Of a DNA stretch of 64,000 nucleotides, positions 43,636-51,495 are shown piece after piece; within the stretch, counting starts at the first letter, position 1, and each line of letters starts with the position of its first letter. This stretch comes from an uncultured Bacillota bacterium. GTDB lineage: Bacteria; Bacillota; Clostridia; Christensenellales; QAND01. The notes under the pieces are model-generated. The model saw only the letters and a program-made list of their open reading frames with translations, was not told where the DNA came from and made no database searches. Made by a program: the position numbers and the translations under genes. The stretch lies in NCBI GenBank assembly GCA_905188085.1, contig CAJJKN010000005.1, forward strand, positions 1-64,000. Direction: 5' to 3'.

Positions 43636-43660
43636 CGCGTATTAACTCCTTTCACAAGGC

Positions 43661-43858
43661 TTACTTATAAGGAATCAGCCTCTTGATCTTCTTCTGTTCT
43701 ACGGCCGCGATCAACGTGGCCTTGCGCAGGTTGCGTTTGCGTTTTCTGCTCTTGGAATTGAGCAAGTGGCTCTTATAAGCCTTGTTTCTGCGTACCTTAC
43801 CGCTCCCCGTTAAACGGAAGCGTTTGGCAGCGCCGCGGTGTGTTTTCATTTTGGGCAT
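43661..43858 (-). CDS. rpmI: 50S ribosomal protein L35
   Basis: The 65-residue basic protein is typical L35 (MPKMKTHRGAAKRFRLTGSG). It is the middle gene of the infC operon, 14 bp after infC and with an AGGAGGG site overlapping the end of that gene. Confidence 0.98.
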   Translation of the reverse strand: MPKMKTHRGAAKRFRLTGSGKVRRNKAYKSHLLNSKSRKRKRNLRKATLIAAVEQKKIKRLIPYK

Positions 43859-43872
43859 GCCTAACCCTCCTC

Positions 43873-44388
43873 TCAGTTGTTCGCCGGGGCCAAAATCATA
43901 ATCATGTTACGGCCCTCCAGCAATGGCTTGCGTTCCAAAGTGGAAAAATCTTTCACCATTTCATAAAATTTGTTCATCACATCTTTGCCTTGGTTTGCAT
44001 AGGACATCTGACGCCCTCTAAAACGGATGGACACCTTCACCTTATCCCCCTCTTTGAGGAATTTGGCTGCATTTTTCGCTTTAACCTCCATATCGTGCAG
44101 ATCTATCGTGGCAGAAAGGCGCACTTCTTTGAGCTGAACGATTTTCTGGTTTTTCCGCTGTTCCTTTTCCCGTTTCTGCATTTCAAAGCGATATTTGGAA
44201 TAATCCATCAGCTTACACACGGGAGGCACAGCCTGCGGCGCGATTTTCACAAGGTCCAATTCGCGGTCTTCCGCCATACGCTGGGCAACATCGTTTGCCA
44301 CAATGCCCAACTGTTCTCCGTTTTCATCTACCAGGCGCACCTCTTTATCGCGGATTGCCTCGTTGATTTGATAATCAATGTTGCTGAT
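43873..44388 (-). CDS. infC: Translation initiation factor IF-3, predicted AUC start
   Basis: The protein matches IF-3, with NEAIRDKEVRLVDENGEQLG at the N-terminus and VKVSIRFRGRQMSYANQG in the C-domain. IF-3 binds the 30S subunit and rejects non-standard start codons. The frame opens at TTG 44406, but the ribosome binding site GGAGGTGG (44395-44402) places the start at ATC 44388-44386. That gives (M)SNIDYQINEAIR, aligned with Bacillus IF-3. A rare AUU/AUC start is the known basis of infC autocontrol in other bacteria. From that start the length is 171 residues. Confidence 0.95.
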   Translation of the reverse strand: MSNIDYQINEAIRDKEVRLVDENGEQLGIVANDVAQRMAEDRELDLVKIAPQAVPPVCKLMDYSKYRFEMQKREKEQRKNQKIVQLKEVRLSATIDLHDMEVKAKNAAKFLKEGDKVKVSIRFRGRQMSYANQGKDVMNKFYEMVKDFSTLERKPLLEGRNMIMILAPANN

Positions 44389-44406
44389 CGTAGCCACCTC
44401 CGGCAA

Positions 44407-44517
44407 AAATTAAAATAGCGGGCAGAAACCTACCCGCTATTGACGCACAATTGTGTTCAGTTTGCAAAAACCTGACAGCCGAACCGGCAGGTGAGAAGCG
44501 GGCAGCTTCTACTTTAC
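44407..44517 (-). promoter_or_regulatory. L20-type leader of the infC-rpmI-rplT operon
   Basis: The minus-strand leader contains AAAGTAGAAGC ... GCTTCTCACC, a CTGCCGG/CCGGTT-type stem, and a final terminator hairpin: AATAGCGGG (44414-44422) with CCCGCTATT (44433-44441), followed by TTTTAATTTTT. This matches the L20 leader seen in Bacillus, where excess L20 promotes termination. Confidence 0.85.
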
Positions 44518-44523
44518 CGGTTA

Positions 44524-44552
44524 AATATACCACACCGGCGGCTTTGCGTCAA
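44524..44552 (-). promoter_or_regulatory. Promoter of the infC operon
   Basis: TTGACG (44547-44552) and TATATT (44524-44529) are 17 bp apart on the minus strand, between the thrS stop and the leader. Confidence 0.85.
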
Positions 44553-44559
44553 GGATGAA

Positions 44560-46470
44560 TCAGAAAATTTCTTTGGATTCCACCTGTTTTTGTGCCATTT
44601 CGATGAAGGCTTCCAGCGACATATCGCCCAGTTCGCCTTCGCCGCGTTTGCGCACGGCCACCTGCCCTGCCTCGGCCTCTCTGTCGCCGATGACAAGCAT
44701 ATACGGCGTACGCTCGTTGCGAGCCTGGCGGATTTTGTAGCCGATCTTTTCGTTGCGGGTATCCAGTTCCACGCGCAGGCCGGCCTCGCGCAGTTTATCC
44801 GCGGCAGCCTTGGCAAATTCGTCCACACGGTCTGTAATGGTCATCACCTTTACCTGCACCGGAGACAGCCACAGCGGGAATGCGCCGCCAAAGTGTTCGG
44901 TCAATACGCCGATAAAGCGCTCTATGCTGCCCAGCACCACGCGGTGAATCATCACGGGGCGGTGTTTTTCGCCGTCCGCGCCGTCGTAGGTTAAATCAAA
45001 GCGCTCCGGCATTTGGAAATCCAGCTGCACGGTGCCGCATTGCCAGGTGCGGCCGATGCAGTCTTCCAAATGCACGTCGATTTTCGGGCCGTAGAACGCG
45101 CCGTCGCCTTCGTTGATGGTATACGGCCAGCCTTTTTTCTCCAGCGCGCCGATGAGGGCGTTTGTGGCCATTTCCCATTGTTCGTCCGTACCCATGCTGT
45201 CTTCCGGGCGGGTAGAAACTTCTACAAAGAACTTAAAGCCAAATACGTTGTAGAAATATTCCGTCAGTTCCAATACGCCGATGATTTCATCGGTAATCTG
45301 GTCCATGGTCATAAAGATATGTGCATCGTCCTGGGTAAAGCAGCGCACGCGCATCAGCCCATGCAGCGCGCCGGAAAGCTCGTGGCGGTGCACAGTGCCC
45401 AATTCTGCCATGCGGAGCGGCAGATCGCGATAGCTGTAACGCTTGCGGCGGAACATCAGCATGCCGCCCGGGCAGTTCATCGGCTTGATGGCAAATTCTT
45501 CGCCGTCGATGGTAACGGTGTACATATTATCGCGGTAATGATCCCAGTGGCCGCTGGTGCGCCAGAGCTGGCTGGAAAGAATCATAGGCGTGCTGATCTC
45601 TTCATAGCCGCGTTTGATATGCTCTTTGCGCCAGAAATCAATCAGCTGATTTTTCAGCACCATGCCTTTGGGATGGAAGAACGGGAACCCCGGGCCTTCC
45701 TCCTGCACGCTGAACAGATCCAGCTCCTTGCCGAGCTTGCGGTGGTCGCGCTTTTTGGCCTCTTCCATGCGGAAGATATAGTCATCCAGCTCTTTTTTAT
45801 CGTCAAAGGCGGTGGCATACACGCGCTGAAGCATCTGGCGTTTTTCATCGCCGCGCCAATACGCGCCCGCCACGCTCATGAGTTTGAAATGTTTCAGCCG
45901 CCCGGTGGAAGCCAAATGCGGCCCTGCGCACAGGTCTGTAAAATCGTCCTGGGTATAAAAAGAGATTTCTTCCCCTTCCGGCAGATCGGCAATCAATTCT
46001 TCTTTATAGGGCTGTTTTTGCTCTTTGGCCCAAACCAGCGCCTTTTCACGCGGCATGGTGCTGCGCACGATGGGATAATCCGCCTCCACGATCTTTTTCA
46101 TTTCCTTTTCAATGGCGGGAAAATCCTCCGTTGTGATACTGCCTTCCAGATCAAAATCATAATAAAAGCCGTTTTTGATGGCCGGCCCGATGGCAAATTT
46201 CACGTTTCTGTCTTTGAAAACGCGCTGCACGGCCTGCGCCATCACATGGCTGGCGGTATGGCGCACCACCTGTTTGCCCTCTTCGTCTTCAAAGGTCAAA
46301 ATCTTAACGCTGTCCCCCTCCTGCAAAGGCTGGGTTAGCTGCACGATTTCGCCGTTCACTTCGGCGGCCACGGCGGCCTTGGCCAGTTTTTTGCTGATGG
46401 ATTTTGCCAAATCCTGGGCGGTTTCGCCCTCAAAGACACGTTCGCTTTGATCCGGCAGTATTACTTTCAT
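44560..46470 (-). CDS. thrS: Threonine-tRNA ligase
   Basis: The 636-residue enzyme has an N-terminal TGS domain, an editing domain with HTASHVMAQAV and the YTQDDFTDLCAGPH motif, a class II core (IKPMNCPGGMLMF with the zinc Cys, ALHGLMRVRCFTQDDAHIF), and a C-terminal anticodon domain. It charges tRNA-Thr and removes mis-attached serine. ATG 46470 follows GGAGGAGC. A Thr T-box controls it. Confidence 0.97.
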   Translation of the reverse strand: MKVILPDQSERVFEGETAQDLAKSISKKLAKAAVAAEVNGEIVQLTQPLQEGDSVKILTFEDEEGKQVVRHTASHVMAQAVQRVFKDRNVKFAIGPAIKNGFYYDFDLEGSITTEDFPAIEKEMKKIVEADYPIVRSTMPREKALVWAKEQKQPYKEELIADLPEGEEISFYTQDDFTDLCAGPHLASTGRLKHFKLMSVAGAYWRGDEKRQMLQRVYATAFDDKKELDDYIFRMEEAKKRDHRKLGKELDLFSVQEEGPGFPFFHPKGMVLKNQLIDFWRKEHIKRGYEEISTPMILSSQLWRTSGHWDHYRDNMYTVTIDGEEFAIKPMNCPGGMLMFRRKRYSYRDLPLRMAELGTVHRHELSGALHGLMRVRCFTQDDAHIFMTMDQITDEIIGVLELTEYFYNVFGFKFFVEVSTRPEDSMGTDEQWEMATNALIGALEKKGWPYTINEGDGAFYGPKIDVHLEDCIGRTWQCGTVQLDFQMPERFDLTYDGADGEKHRPVMIHRVVLGSIERFIGVLTEHFGGAFPLWLSPVQVKVMTITDRVDEFAKAAADKLREAGLRVELDTRNEKIGYKIRQARNERTPYMLVIGDREAEAGQVAVRKRGEGELGDMSLEAFIEMAQKQVESKEIF

Positions 46471-46728
46471 CGCTGCTCCTCCTAAAATGCTGTTTTTGGG
46501 CATATAAAAAGCCCGTCCCCCCAAAAGGGACGAGCATAACCCGCGGTTCCACCCTTATTGCAAGAGCGCCTGCCCTTGCCGCTTATTTTTGCCGGAAGCG
46601 CCGGCGCGCGTTTGTCGCGAAATGGTTCCGCCTTTGTTCTTTCGCGGCCCGGGTTTCAGCCACGCCCCGGCCTCTCTTTGCGTTTTTCCAACGGCGGCAT
46701 GTTTTCGGTCTGCCAAACGATAAAATTT
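46471..46728 (-). promoter_or_regulatory. T-box leader, threonine-specific
   Basis: The minus strand has a specifier ACC (complement of 46624-46626) in GGCGGAACCATTT and the T-box TGGAACCGCGG (46541-46551). A terminator follows, GCTCGTCCC (46527-46535) with GGGACGGGC (46511-46519), then TTTTT. This predicts induction of thrS by uncharged tRNA-Thr. Confidence 0.94.
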
Positions 46729-46734
46729 GCTTTT

Positions 46735-46762
46735 ATTATAGCATGCCCGAGCGAATTGTCAA
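46735..46762 (-). promoter_or_regulatory. Promoter of the thrS T-box transcript
   Basis: TTGACA (46757-46762) and TATAAT (46735-46740) are 16 bp apart on the minus strand. The -35 overlaps the stop codon of the upstream ytxC-like gene (46759-46761). Confidence 0.85.
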
Positions 46763-47592
46763 TCTTTCTGCCGGTAAAAGGAGACGCGCGCGCCAAAGAC
46801 CTGTTCAATCACTTCATAAATCCAGCTTGGCCGGCCGTTTGACCCCAAAACGATCTCGATTTTCTCCGGTGCCCAGGCCAAAAGCAGGCTGAGCAGCGCT
46901 TGCTCCGCCATCTGCCCGCAGGATGGCGGCTCGGCATTATTTTTCGCGCCCTCAATTTGCAGAATAAACCGGTCGTCTGCGCTTTTGCGGATGCGCACAA
47001 GCGCACAGGCGCTTTCCGTATGCCCCACCAAGCTGCGCCAGGCATCCAGCTGCTGCGTCCAATCGTAGCGCAGCACCGCCATAGACACCACACGGCGCAC
47101 GCAACGCTCCCAACGGCGGAATACATCCGCCAGGCGAAAATCTTCAAACCCGCCCAAATGCAGCGGGCCCTCCGCAAGGCACACGCGGAGCCTGTGGCCC
47201 AGCCTGCGCAGATAGAGCTCCGCGCCGTCGTGCATGCCCCGCTGTTTTGCCAACACGCCGGCAAACGCCGCCACAAACGCCTGTTCTTCGCCGTTGAGCT
47301 CCGGCAATTGCTTTTGCACAAGCCGCAAAAGCAAGCGTGGCTGCTCTATGCGCACAAACGCGGCAGCCCAGCTGTTTGTCAGCTGCTGCAGCTGTGTTTG
47401 TGTCAGCGTGCATTGCAAACACATGGTGTTTCCGTGCGCGGTATACACAACGTTCTCTATTTCATACAGGCTTTGCCGAATCTCTTCGGCCCAAGGCTCC
47501 TGTTTTTCCTGCCAATACAGGCATATGTCTGTTTTCTGATGTTTCACGGTATTGTTCAGTGTTACCGAAAAACATCGCCGCCACGCTGTCAT
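46759..47592 (-). CDS. YtxC-like putative sporulation protein
   Basis: The 277-residue protein has no clear catalytic motif. It contains a long helical middle, with LVQKQLPELNGEEQAFVAAFAG and FRRWERCVRRVVSMAVLRYDW. The C-terminal half resembles YtxC, and the gene is next to thrS, as ytxC is in Bacillus. YtxC is linked to sporulation but its role is unknown. The first ATG (47592) lacks a convincing ribosome binding site; GTG 47547 is an alternative start. Identity rests partly on position. Confidence 0.7.
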   Translation of the reverse strand: MTAWRRCFSVTLNNTVKHQKTDICLYWQEKQEPWAEEIRQSLYEIENVVYTAHGNTMCLQCTLTQTQLQQLTNSWAAAFVRIEQPRLLLRLVQKQLPELNGEEQAFVAAFAGVLAKQRGMHDGAELYLRRLGHRLRVCLAEGPLHLGGFEDFRLADVFRRWERCVRRVVSMAVLRYDWTQQLDAWRSLVGHTESACALVRIRKSADDRFILQIEGAKNNAEPPSCGQMAEQALLSLLLAWAPEKIEIVLGSNGRPSWIYEVIEQVFGARVSFYRQKD

Positions 47593-47651
47593 TTTTTGTT
47601 GCGCCTGGCAGAAAATGCAAGTTTGTGTATGCGGATAAAATCCGCTCTGTT

Positions 47652-48545
47652 TTACGCTTTCTTTTTGCGCAGATTAAACAGAATATACAGCGCAGACAGC
47701 ACCGCGATGGTGCCGCAAAGCACCAGATACATCGTGCCGATGGAAACTTTTTCGCCGAAAAAGTAGAGGTTGCAGTCTATCGAATCGCGAATGCTTTCCA
47801 CAATTTCAGCCGGAAATCCCACGGACCGCATTTCGCGAAACGCCCCCGCCAACGCGTGGTTGCGCAATAAAGCGGTGCCGTATGTGCCGGGCAAAAAGGA
47901 CATTGCCCGCTGCAAGCCGGCGGAAAAGCTGTTAATCGGCATATACGCCCCGCACAAAAAGCCGTATCCGGCGCTGACCATTGTGCCCACGGCAGACACC
48001 TGCCCCTGAGTATTCAAAAAGAAATGGATACAGGAGGAAAGTGCCACGCCAAACAGCGTAAGCAGCAGCACATCCAACGCCAGCAGGCACACATCCGCCG
48101 CAGCCAGATACCAGCCCGTGATTGCTAAATACGCAAAGCACAGGCCCATGGCCGCGAAATTGACAATCAGCGTGGACAGCGTGCAGGCCGCAAAATACGA
48201 AACGGACAGCACCGAGCGCCGTACAGGGGTAACCAGAAGATCCCGCCGGGCGCCGGAGAGTTTATCCTGCACCATCAGGCTGTTGGAACAAAACGCCACC
48301 GTAACGCAGGAAACGGCCAACAGCGAAGACACCAGCTGCCCGCCCACCATGGCGTTGATCAGCGCGTCTTTAAGCGCCAGCCCTACCGGCAGCGCCGAAA
48401 CAAAGCTGACTTTGTATACATTGGCCAAAAACGTAGCAAACAACACCAGCAGGATGACGGGCGTGATCAACGAAACGAAAAACAGGCCCTTATCTTTAAA
48501 ATAGAGTTTGATGTTGCGCCGGATCAGCGCAGAAATCTGTTTCAT
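47652..48545 (-). CDS. ABC-2 type transporter permease
   Basis: The 297-residue integral membrane protein has six membrane segments and the ABC-2 pattern. One N-terminal helix (LFFVSLITPVILLVLFATFLANVY) is followed by a large loop and five helices, including YFAACTLSTLIVNFAAMGLCFAYL. It pairs with the ATPase gene just upstream, whose stop it overlaps by 4 bp. The substrate is unknown; such pairs export drugs, lipids or peptides. Confidence 0.9.
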   Translation of the reverse strand: MKQISALIRRNIKLYFKDKGLFFVSLITPVILLVLFATFLANVYKVSFVSALPVGLALKDALINAMVGGQLVSSLLAVSCVTVAFCSNSLMVQDKLSGARRDLLVTPVRRSVLSVSYFAACTLSTLIVNFAAMGLCFAYLAITGWYLAAADVCLLALDVLLLTLFGVALSSCIHFFLNTQGQVSAVGTMVSAGYGFLCGAYMPINSFSAGLQRAMSFLPGTYGTALLRNHALAGAFREMRSVGFPAEIVESIRDSIDCNLYFFGEKVSIGTMYLVLCGTIAVLSALYILFNLRKKKA

Positions 48546-49468
48546 TTTTCATTGCCCCCCGTCAGTTTTTTCCCGGTCACGGCCAAAAACACATCATCCA
48601 TCTTGCCTTTGGTAATTTCATAATCGCGAAACAGCGCGGGATATTTTACAATCAACGCCGTGGCGGCCGCGGTATCCGGCACGGCCAGGCGGTAGGCATC
48701 CCTTATGCGCTCATACGGCAGCTGCAAAGGCGCAACCTCCGTTTCCTCCACGCCGTAGAGGGTGATAAAATCGCCGGTATAGCTGTTTTTCAGCTGCAAG
48801 GGCGTGCCCTGGGCCGCGATTTTGCCGCTGTCTAAAATGACGACATAATCCGCATCCGCGGCTTCTTCCATATAGTGGGTGGTTAAAAACACCGTCATGT
48901 TTTCTTTTTTCCTAAGGTCGGATACCACATCCCACAAAAGCTTTCGGGTCTGCGGGTCCAGCCCGGTGGTGGGCTCATCCAAAATCAAAATTTCCGGCCG
49001 ATGCAGCAGCGCGCGCGCAATATCCACCCGCCTGCGCTGCCCGCCGGAAAGCTTGCCGACGGTGCGGTTTAACAGATCCGCAAAATCCAGATGATGGGCC
49101 AGCTCCTGCATCCGCTCTTCAAATGCTTTGCCCGTAATGCCATACAAAGCCGCGCGGCTTTTCAGATTATCTCTAACAGTCAGCGGCTGATCCAAGACGG
49201 AATTTTGAAACACCACGCCCAGCTTTCTGGTAATCTCCCGGGCGCCGTGGGCCATGGTTTCGCCGCAAATGGTCACTTCCCCGCTGTCCTTTGCAAGCTG
49301 GCCGCAGAGAATGGAGATCGTGGTGGATTTGCCCGCGCCGTTCACGCCCAAAAAGGCAAACAATTCGCCCCGGCGAACGGAAAGAGAAAGATCCTGCACG
49401 GCCCGGACATCCCCAAACGACTTATTCAGATGTTCTATTTTGATGATTTCATTTTGGCTTTCCATCAT
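48542..49468 (-). CDS. ABC transporter ATP-binding protein
   Basis: The 308-residue ATPase has Walker A GVNGAGKSTT, the signature LSGGQRRRVDIARAL, Walker B ILILDEPTTGLD and the switch His in FLTTHYMEEA. The C-terminal extension of about 80 residues is typical of DrrA/CcmA-type ABC-2 ATPases. Two adjacent ATG codons (49468, 49465) follow GGGAGGAAC. It powers the permease encoded downstream. Confidence 0.94.
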   Translation of the reverse strand: MMESQNEIIKIEHLNKSFGDVRAVQDLSLSVRRGELFAFLGVNGAGKSTTISILCGQLAKDSGEVTICGETMAHGAREITRKLGVVFQNSVLDQPLTVRDNLKSRAALYGITGKAFEERMQELAHHLDFADLLNRTVGKLSGGQRRRVDIARALLHRPEILILDEPTTGLDPQTRKLLWDVVSDLRKKENMTVFLTTHYMEEAADADYVVILDSGKIAAQGTPLQLKNSYTGDFITLYGVEETEVAPLQLPYERIRDAYRLAVPDTAAATALIVKYPALFRDYEITKGKMDDVFLAVTGKKLTGGNEK

Positions 49469-49608
49469 GTTCCTCCCGCCGTTTTATACTTTGCCGTTTC
49501 AAAGCGCCCTATCAAGCGCACTTACGCCTTTTATTTTACCAGAGATCCCCATGCCGTTTCTTTGTGAAATTGTAAATTTTACCGCGCCGCCCGGCCTTTT
49601 TGCTGCTT

Positions 49609-50043
49609 TTACGCCGCATTTTTGTAGCTGAGGGTGATATGGCAGACCGCAAAAACAACGGAAAGCACAGTCAAAAGCGTATGCCGCAGCAAGAGTCCGC
49701 TTTCTAAAAACAGAACCGAGGGCAAAACGGAAAGCACCAGCGCCTTTGCCGGGCCGTCTTTTTGCCGGAAAACAAGCCAGCCCAGACAATACAGTGCCAC
49801 CAGCACGGCACTGAAAACCAGATACAGCGTTTTTTGCGCCGGCGAAGCAAACCCCGCGCTAAGATACGAGGGGCAAAAGATCATGCAGGCAAAGCAGCCG
49901 AAGCGGCCGATTTGTTCAAAAGATTCGATGAATTTGTTTTGATACAGGTTTTCAAAGCCGTCCGGGTGTGCGGCGGCAAAGAAAATGTTGGGCACCATAA
50001 CCAAAGCCACCCACAACAGGCCGTAAAAATTACACCAGCTCAT
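49609..50043 (-). CDS. Four-helix membrane protein of unknown function
   Basis: From ATG 50043 (GGAGGTG about 11 bp upstream, inside the preceding gene) the product is 144 residues with four membrane helices. These begin FYGLLWVALVMVPNIFFAAAH and end VLSVVFAVCHITL. The conserved-looking loop NLYQNKFIESFEQIGRFGCF is cytoplasmic or periplasmic. I do not recognise a named family. It overlaps the end of the broken DUF998 gene by 14 bp and probably shares its transcript. Confidence 0.7.
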   Translation of the reverse strand: MSWCNFYGLLWVALVMVPNIFFAAAHPDGFENLYQNKFIESFEQIGRFGCFACMIFCPSYLSAGFASPAQKTLYLVFSAVLVALYCLGWLVFRQKDGPAKALVLSVLPSVLFLESGLLLRHTLLTVLSVVFAVCHITLSYKNAA

Positions 50044-50672
50044 GGCCGGAAAACACCTCCAACCCGCGATAGAGCCCCAGGCCAAGCACCGCGTTAAAGC
50101 CCGTGGCGGCAAAGACGCTGAACCGCTCCGGAATGCCGAAATACGCCGCCGGCAAAATGTTTGTGCCCAGCGCGCCCAGCAGCATACACACCAGCGCAGC
50201 CATCGCCCAGCGTCCTAAAAACAGGCAGGCTTTTTTGCGGCAGCCTCCATAGAAAATCAGCACCAACGACGCGATAGATAGCAGCACCACGGCCGCCGTG
50301 ATCACCAAGTGCATCGTGCCCTGAAAGCCCTGCGGCCGGCCAGAAGCGGGCAGCGGAAACGCGGCATAGCCCACAGCGGACACCCAGTTCATCAAGGAAA
50401 CAGGCCGATGCCGCGCTTTACATGCTTTTCCGTTTTGGGCCGGTTTTCAGATAACACAGCGTGCAACAGACAAGGCCGCACGGCATATACAGGCTGGAAA
50501 GTTGGTTCCACAGGATTCTCGAAGGCGCGGTATCTGCCGAAAGATCGCTGACGGCCTGCGCCATCCATTGATAACCGGGATAGGCCAGCGGTGCCAAAAG
50601 CACCGCCAAAGTATACGAAGCGAGGCTGATCAGCCCCAAAAGTCCTAATTTTTGTGCAAGCGTTCGCTGCAT
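50030..50672 (-). pseudogene. DUF998-type membrane protein gene with two frameshifts
   Basis: The first 84 codons (50672-50418) read MQRTLAQKLGLLGLISLASY to CTLCYLKTG and then stop. The continuation EKHVKRGIGLFP is in a second frame, and MNWVSAVGYAAFPLPASG to the end at 50030 is in a third. Joined, they give a single protein of about 200 residues with six membrane helices of the DUF998 type. Two shifts near 50420-50430 and 50393-50396 break it. Split functional peptides cannot be excluded, because the third piece has its own ATG at 50392. Confidence 0.75.
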
Positions 50673-51437
50673 GGTTTTTCCTTCTTTCTGAAAATGCTTG
50701 CCCTATCTGTGTTTTTGCCCTGCGCATACGGTTTGCCGTTTGCCCCGGCCAAAGCCGCGAGAGAAAAGCATTGCTGCGGTTTTCGGTGTTGATTCAGCAC
50801 CGCCCCCAAAAAGGCCCTGCAGCCGGGCGCATACAAAACACAAAAACCGTGTCTTTTACACCTGCGCAAAACAAAACAAACCTCTGTCCAAATTCTTGGA
50901 GAATTTCGAGCAGAAGCATCCCAGCCGTTTGTCTTTTTGGCAAACGGAACCCCAATGATTTGATTATAAAAAGCTTCTTTTCGCTTGTCAATGAAATGGA
51001 ACTTGGGGTGCTGTTTCGGGCCGAATGCCCGGTTTTTATGGTGTTTTACAAGCGCATACAGCGCTCTGGTTTCGCTTTTCTGCGTTGTCTGTTTTCCTTC
51101 TTTTGCAGGCTGTCGATGAGCCTTCCCGCACGGCTTTCCCACAAAAACTTCGTGCGCAAAGCGCTGTGTTTGGTTGTTTCCCATACAATAGGTTTGCCCC
51201 CGGGCGCAGAGGCTTTCTCTTGACGCCCCTCCGTTTGCGCCGGCCATAGGGCGCATAGGGCGAAAATGGATTTTGCTTGGTTGTATCGACTTTGGGATCA
51301 TTCTGTTTTTGCCAATTTGCCAACAAGCATCCTGTTTGTCGTTTTGTCGATAGGCTCCTCTGTTTTTGTTTTGCAAATTTCAAAGGGTGCAAAAGCTTTT
51401 CCCCTTTTATACCGGGGGCGAACGGGCCTTTTTGCGT
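50673..51437. other. Gene-less interval between adhesin and DUF998 gene
   Basis: No frame here looks like a real gene, although open frames exist. A consensus promoter (50963-50991) points towards the DUF998 remnant, leaving about 280 bp of leader. Within that leader a 41-codon frame (50916-50794, starting MLLLEILQEFG) has only weak initiation signals. The rest, 51000-51437, shows no structure I can support. Confidence 0.5.
50963..50991 (-). promoter_or_regulatory. Perfect consensus vegetative promoter
   Basis: TTGACA (50986-50991) and TATAAT (50963-50968) are exactly 17 bp apart on the minus strand. Transcription would start near 50956, about 280 bp before the DUF998 remnant. Confidence 0.85.
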
Positions 51438-51476
51438 AAAAAAAACAGCGGTTACAGGTTTGCTGCAACCGCTGTT
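51438..51476 (-). terminator. Terminator of the Cna-B adhesin gene
   Basis: AACAGCGGTT (51444-51453) pairs with AACCGCTGTT (51467-51476). On the minus strand eight T follow. Confidence 0.92.
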
Positions 51477-51495
51477 AAAGCGCTAGCCTATCAGC

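Noticed and set aside
50645..51376. 243-codon minus-strand frame
   Set aside because: Very basic, low-complexity product with no ribosome binding site. The frame crosses the consensus promoter at 50963-50991, so it is not treated as a gene.
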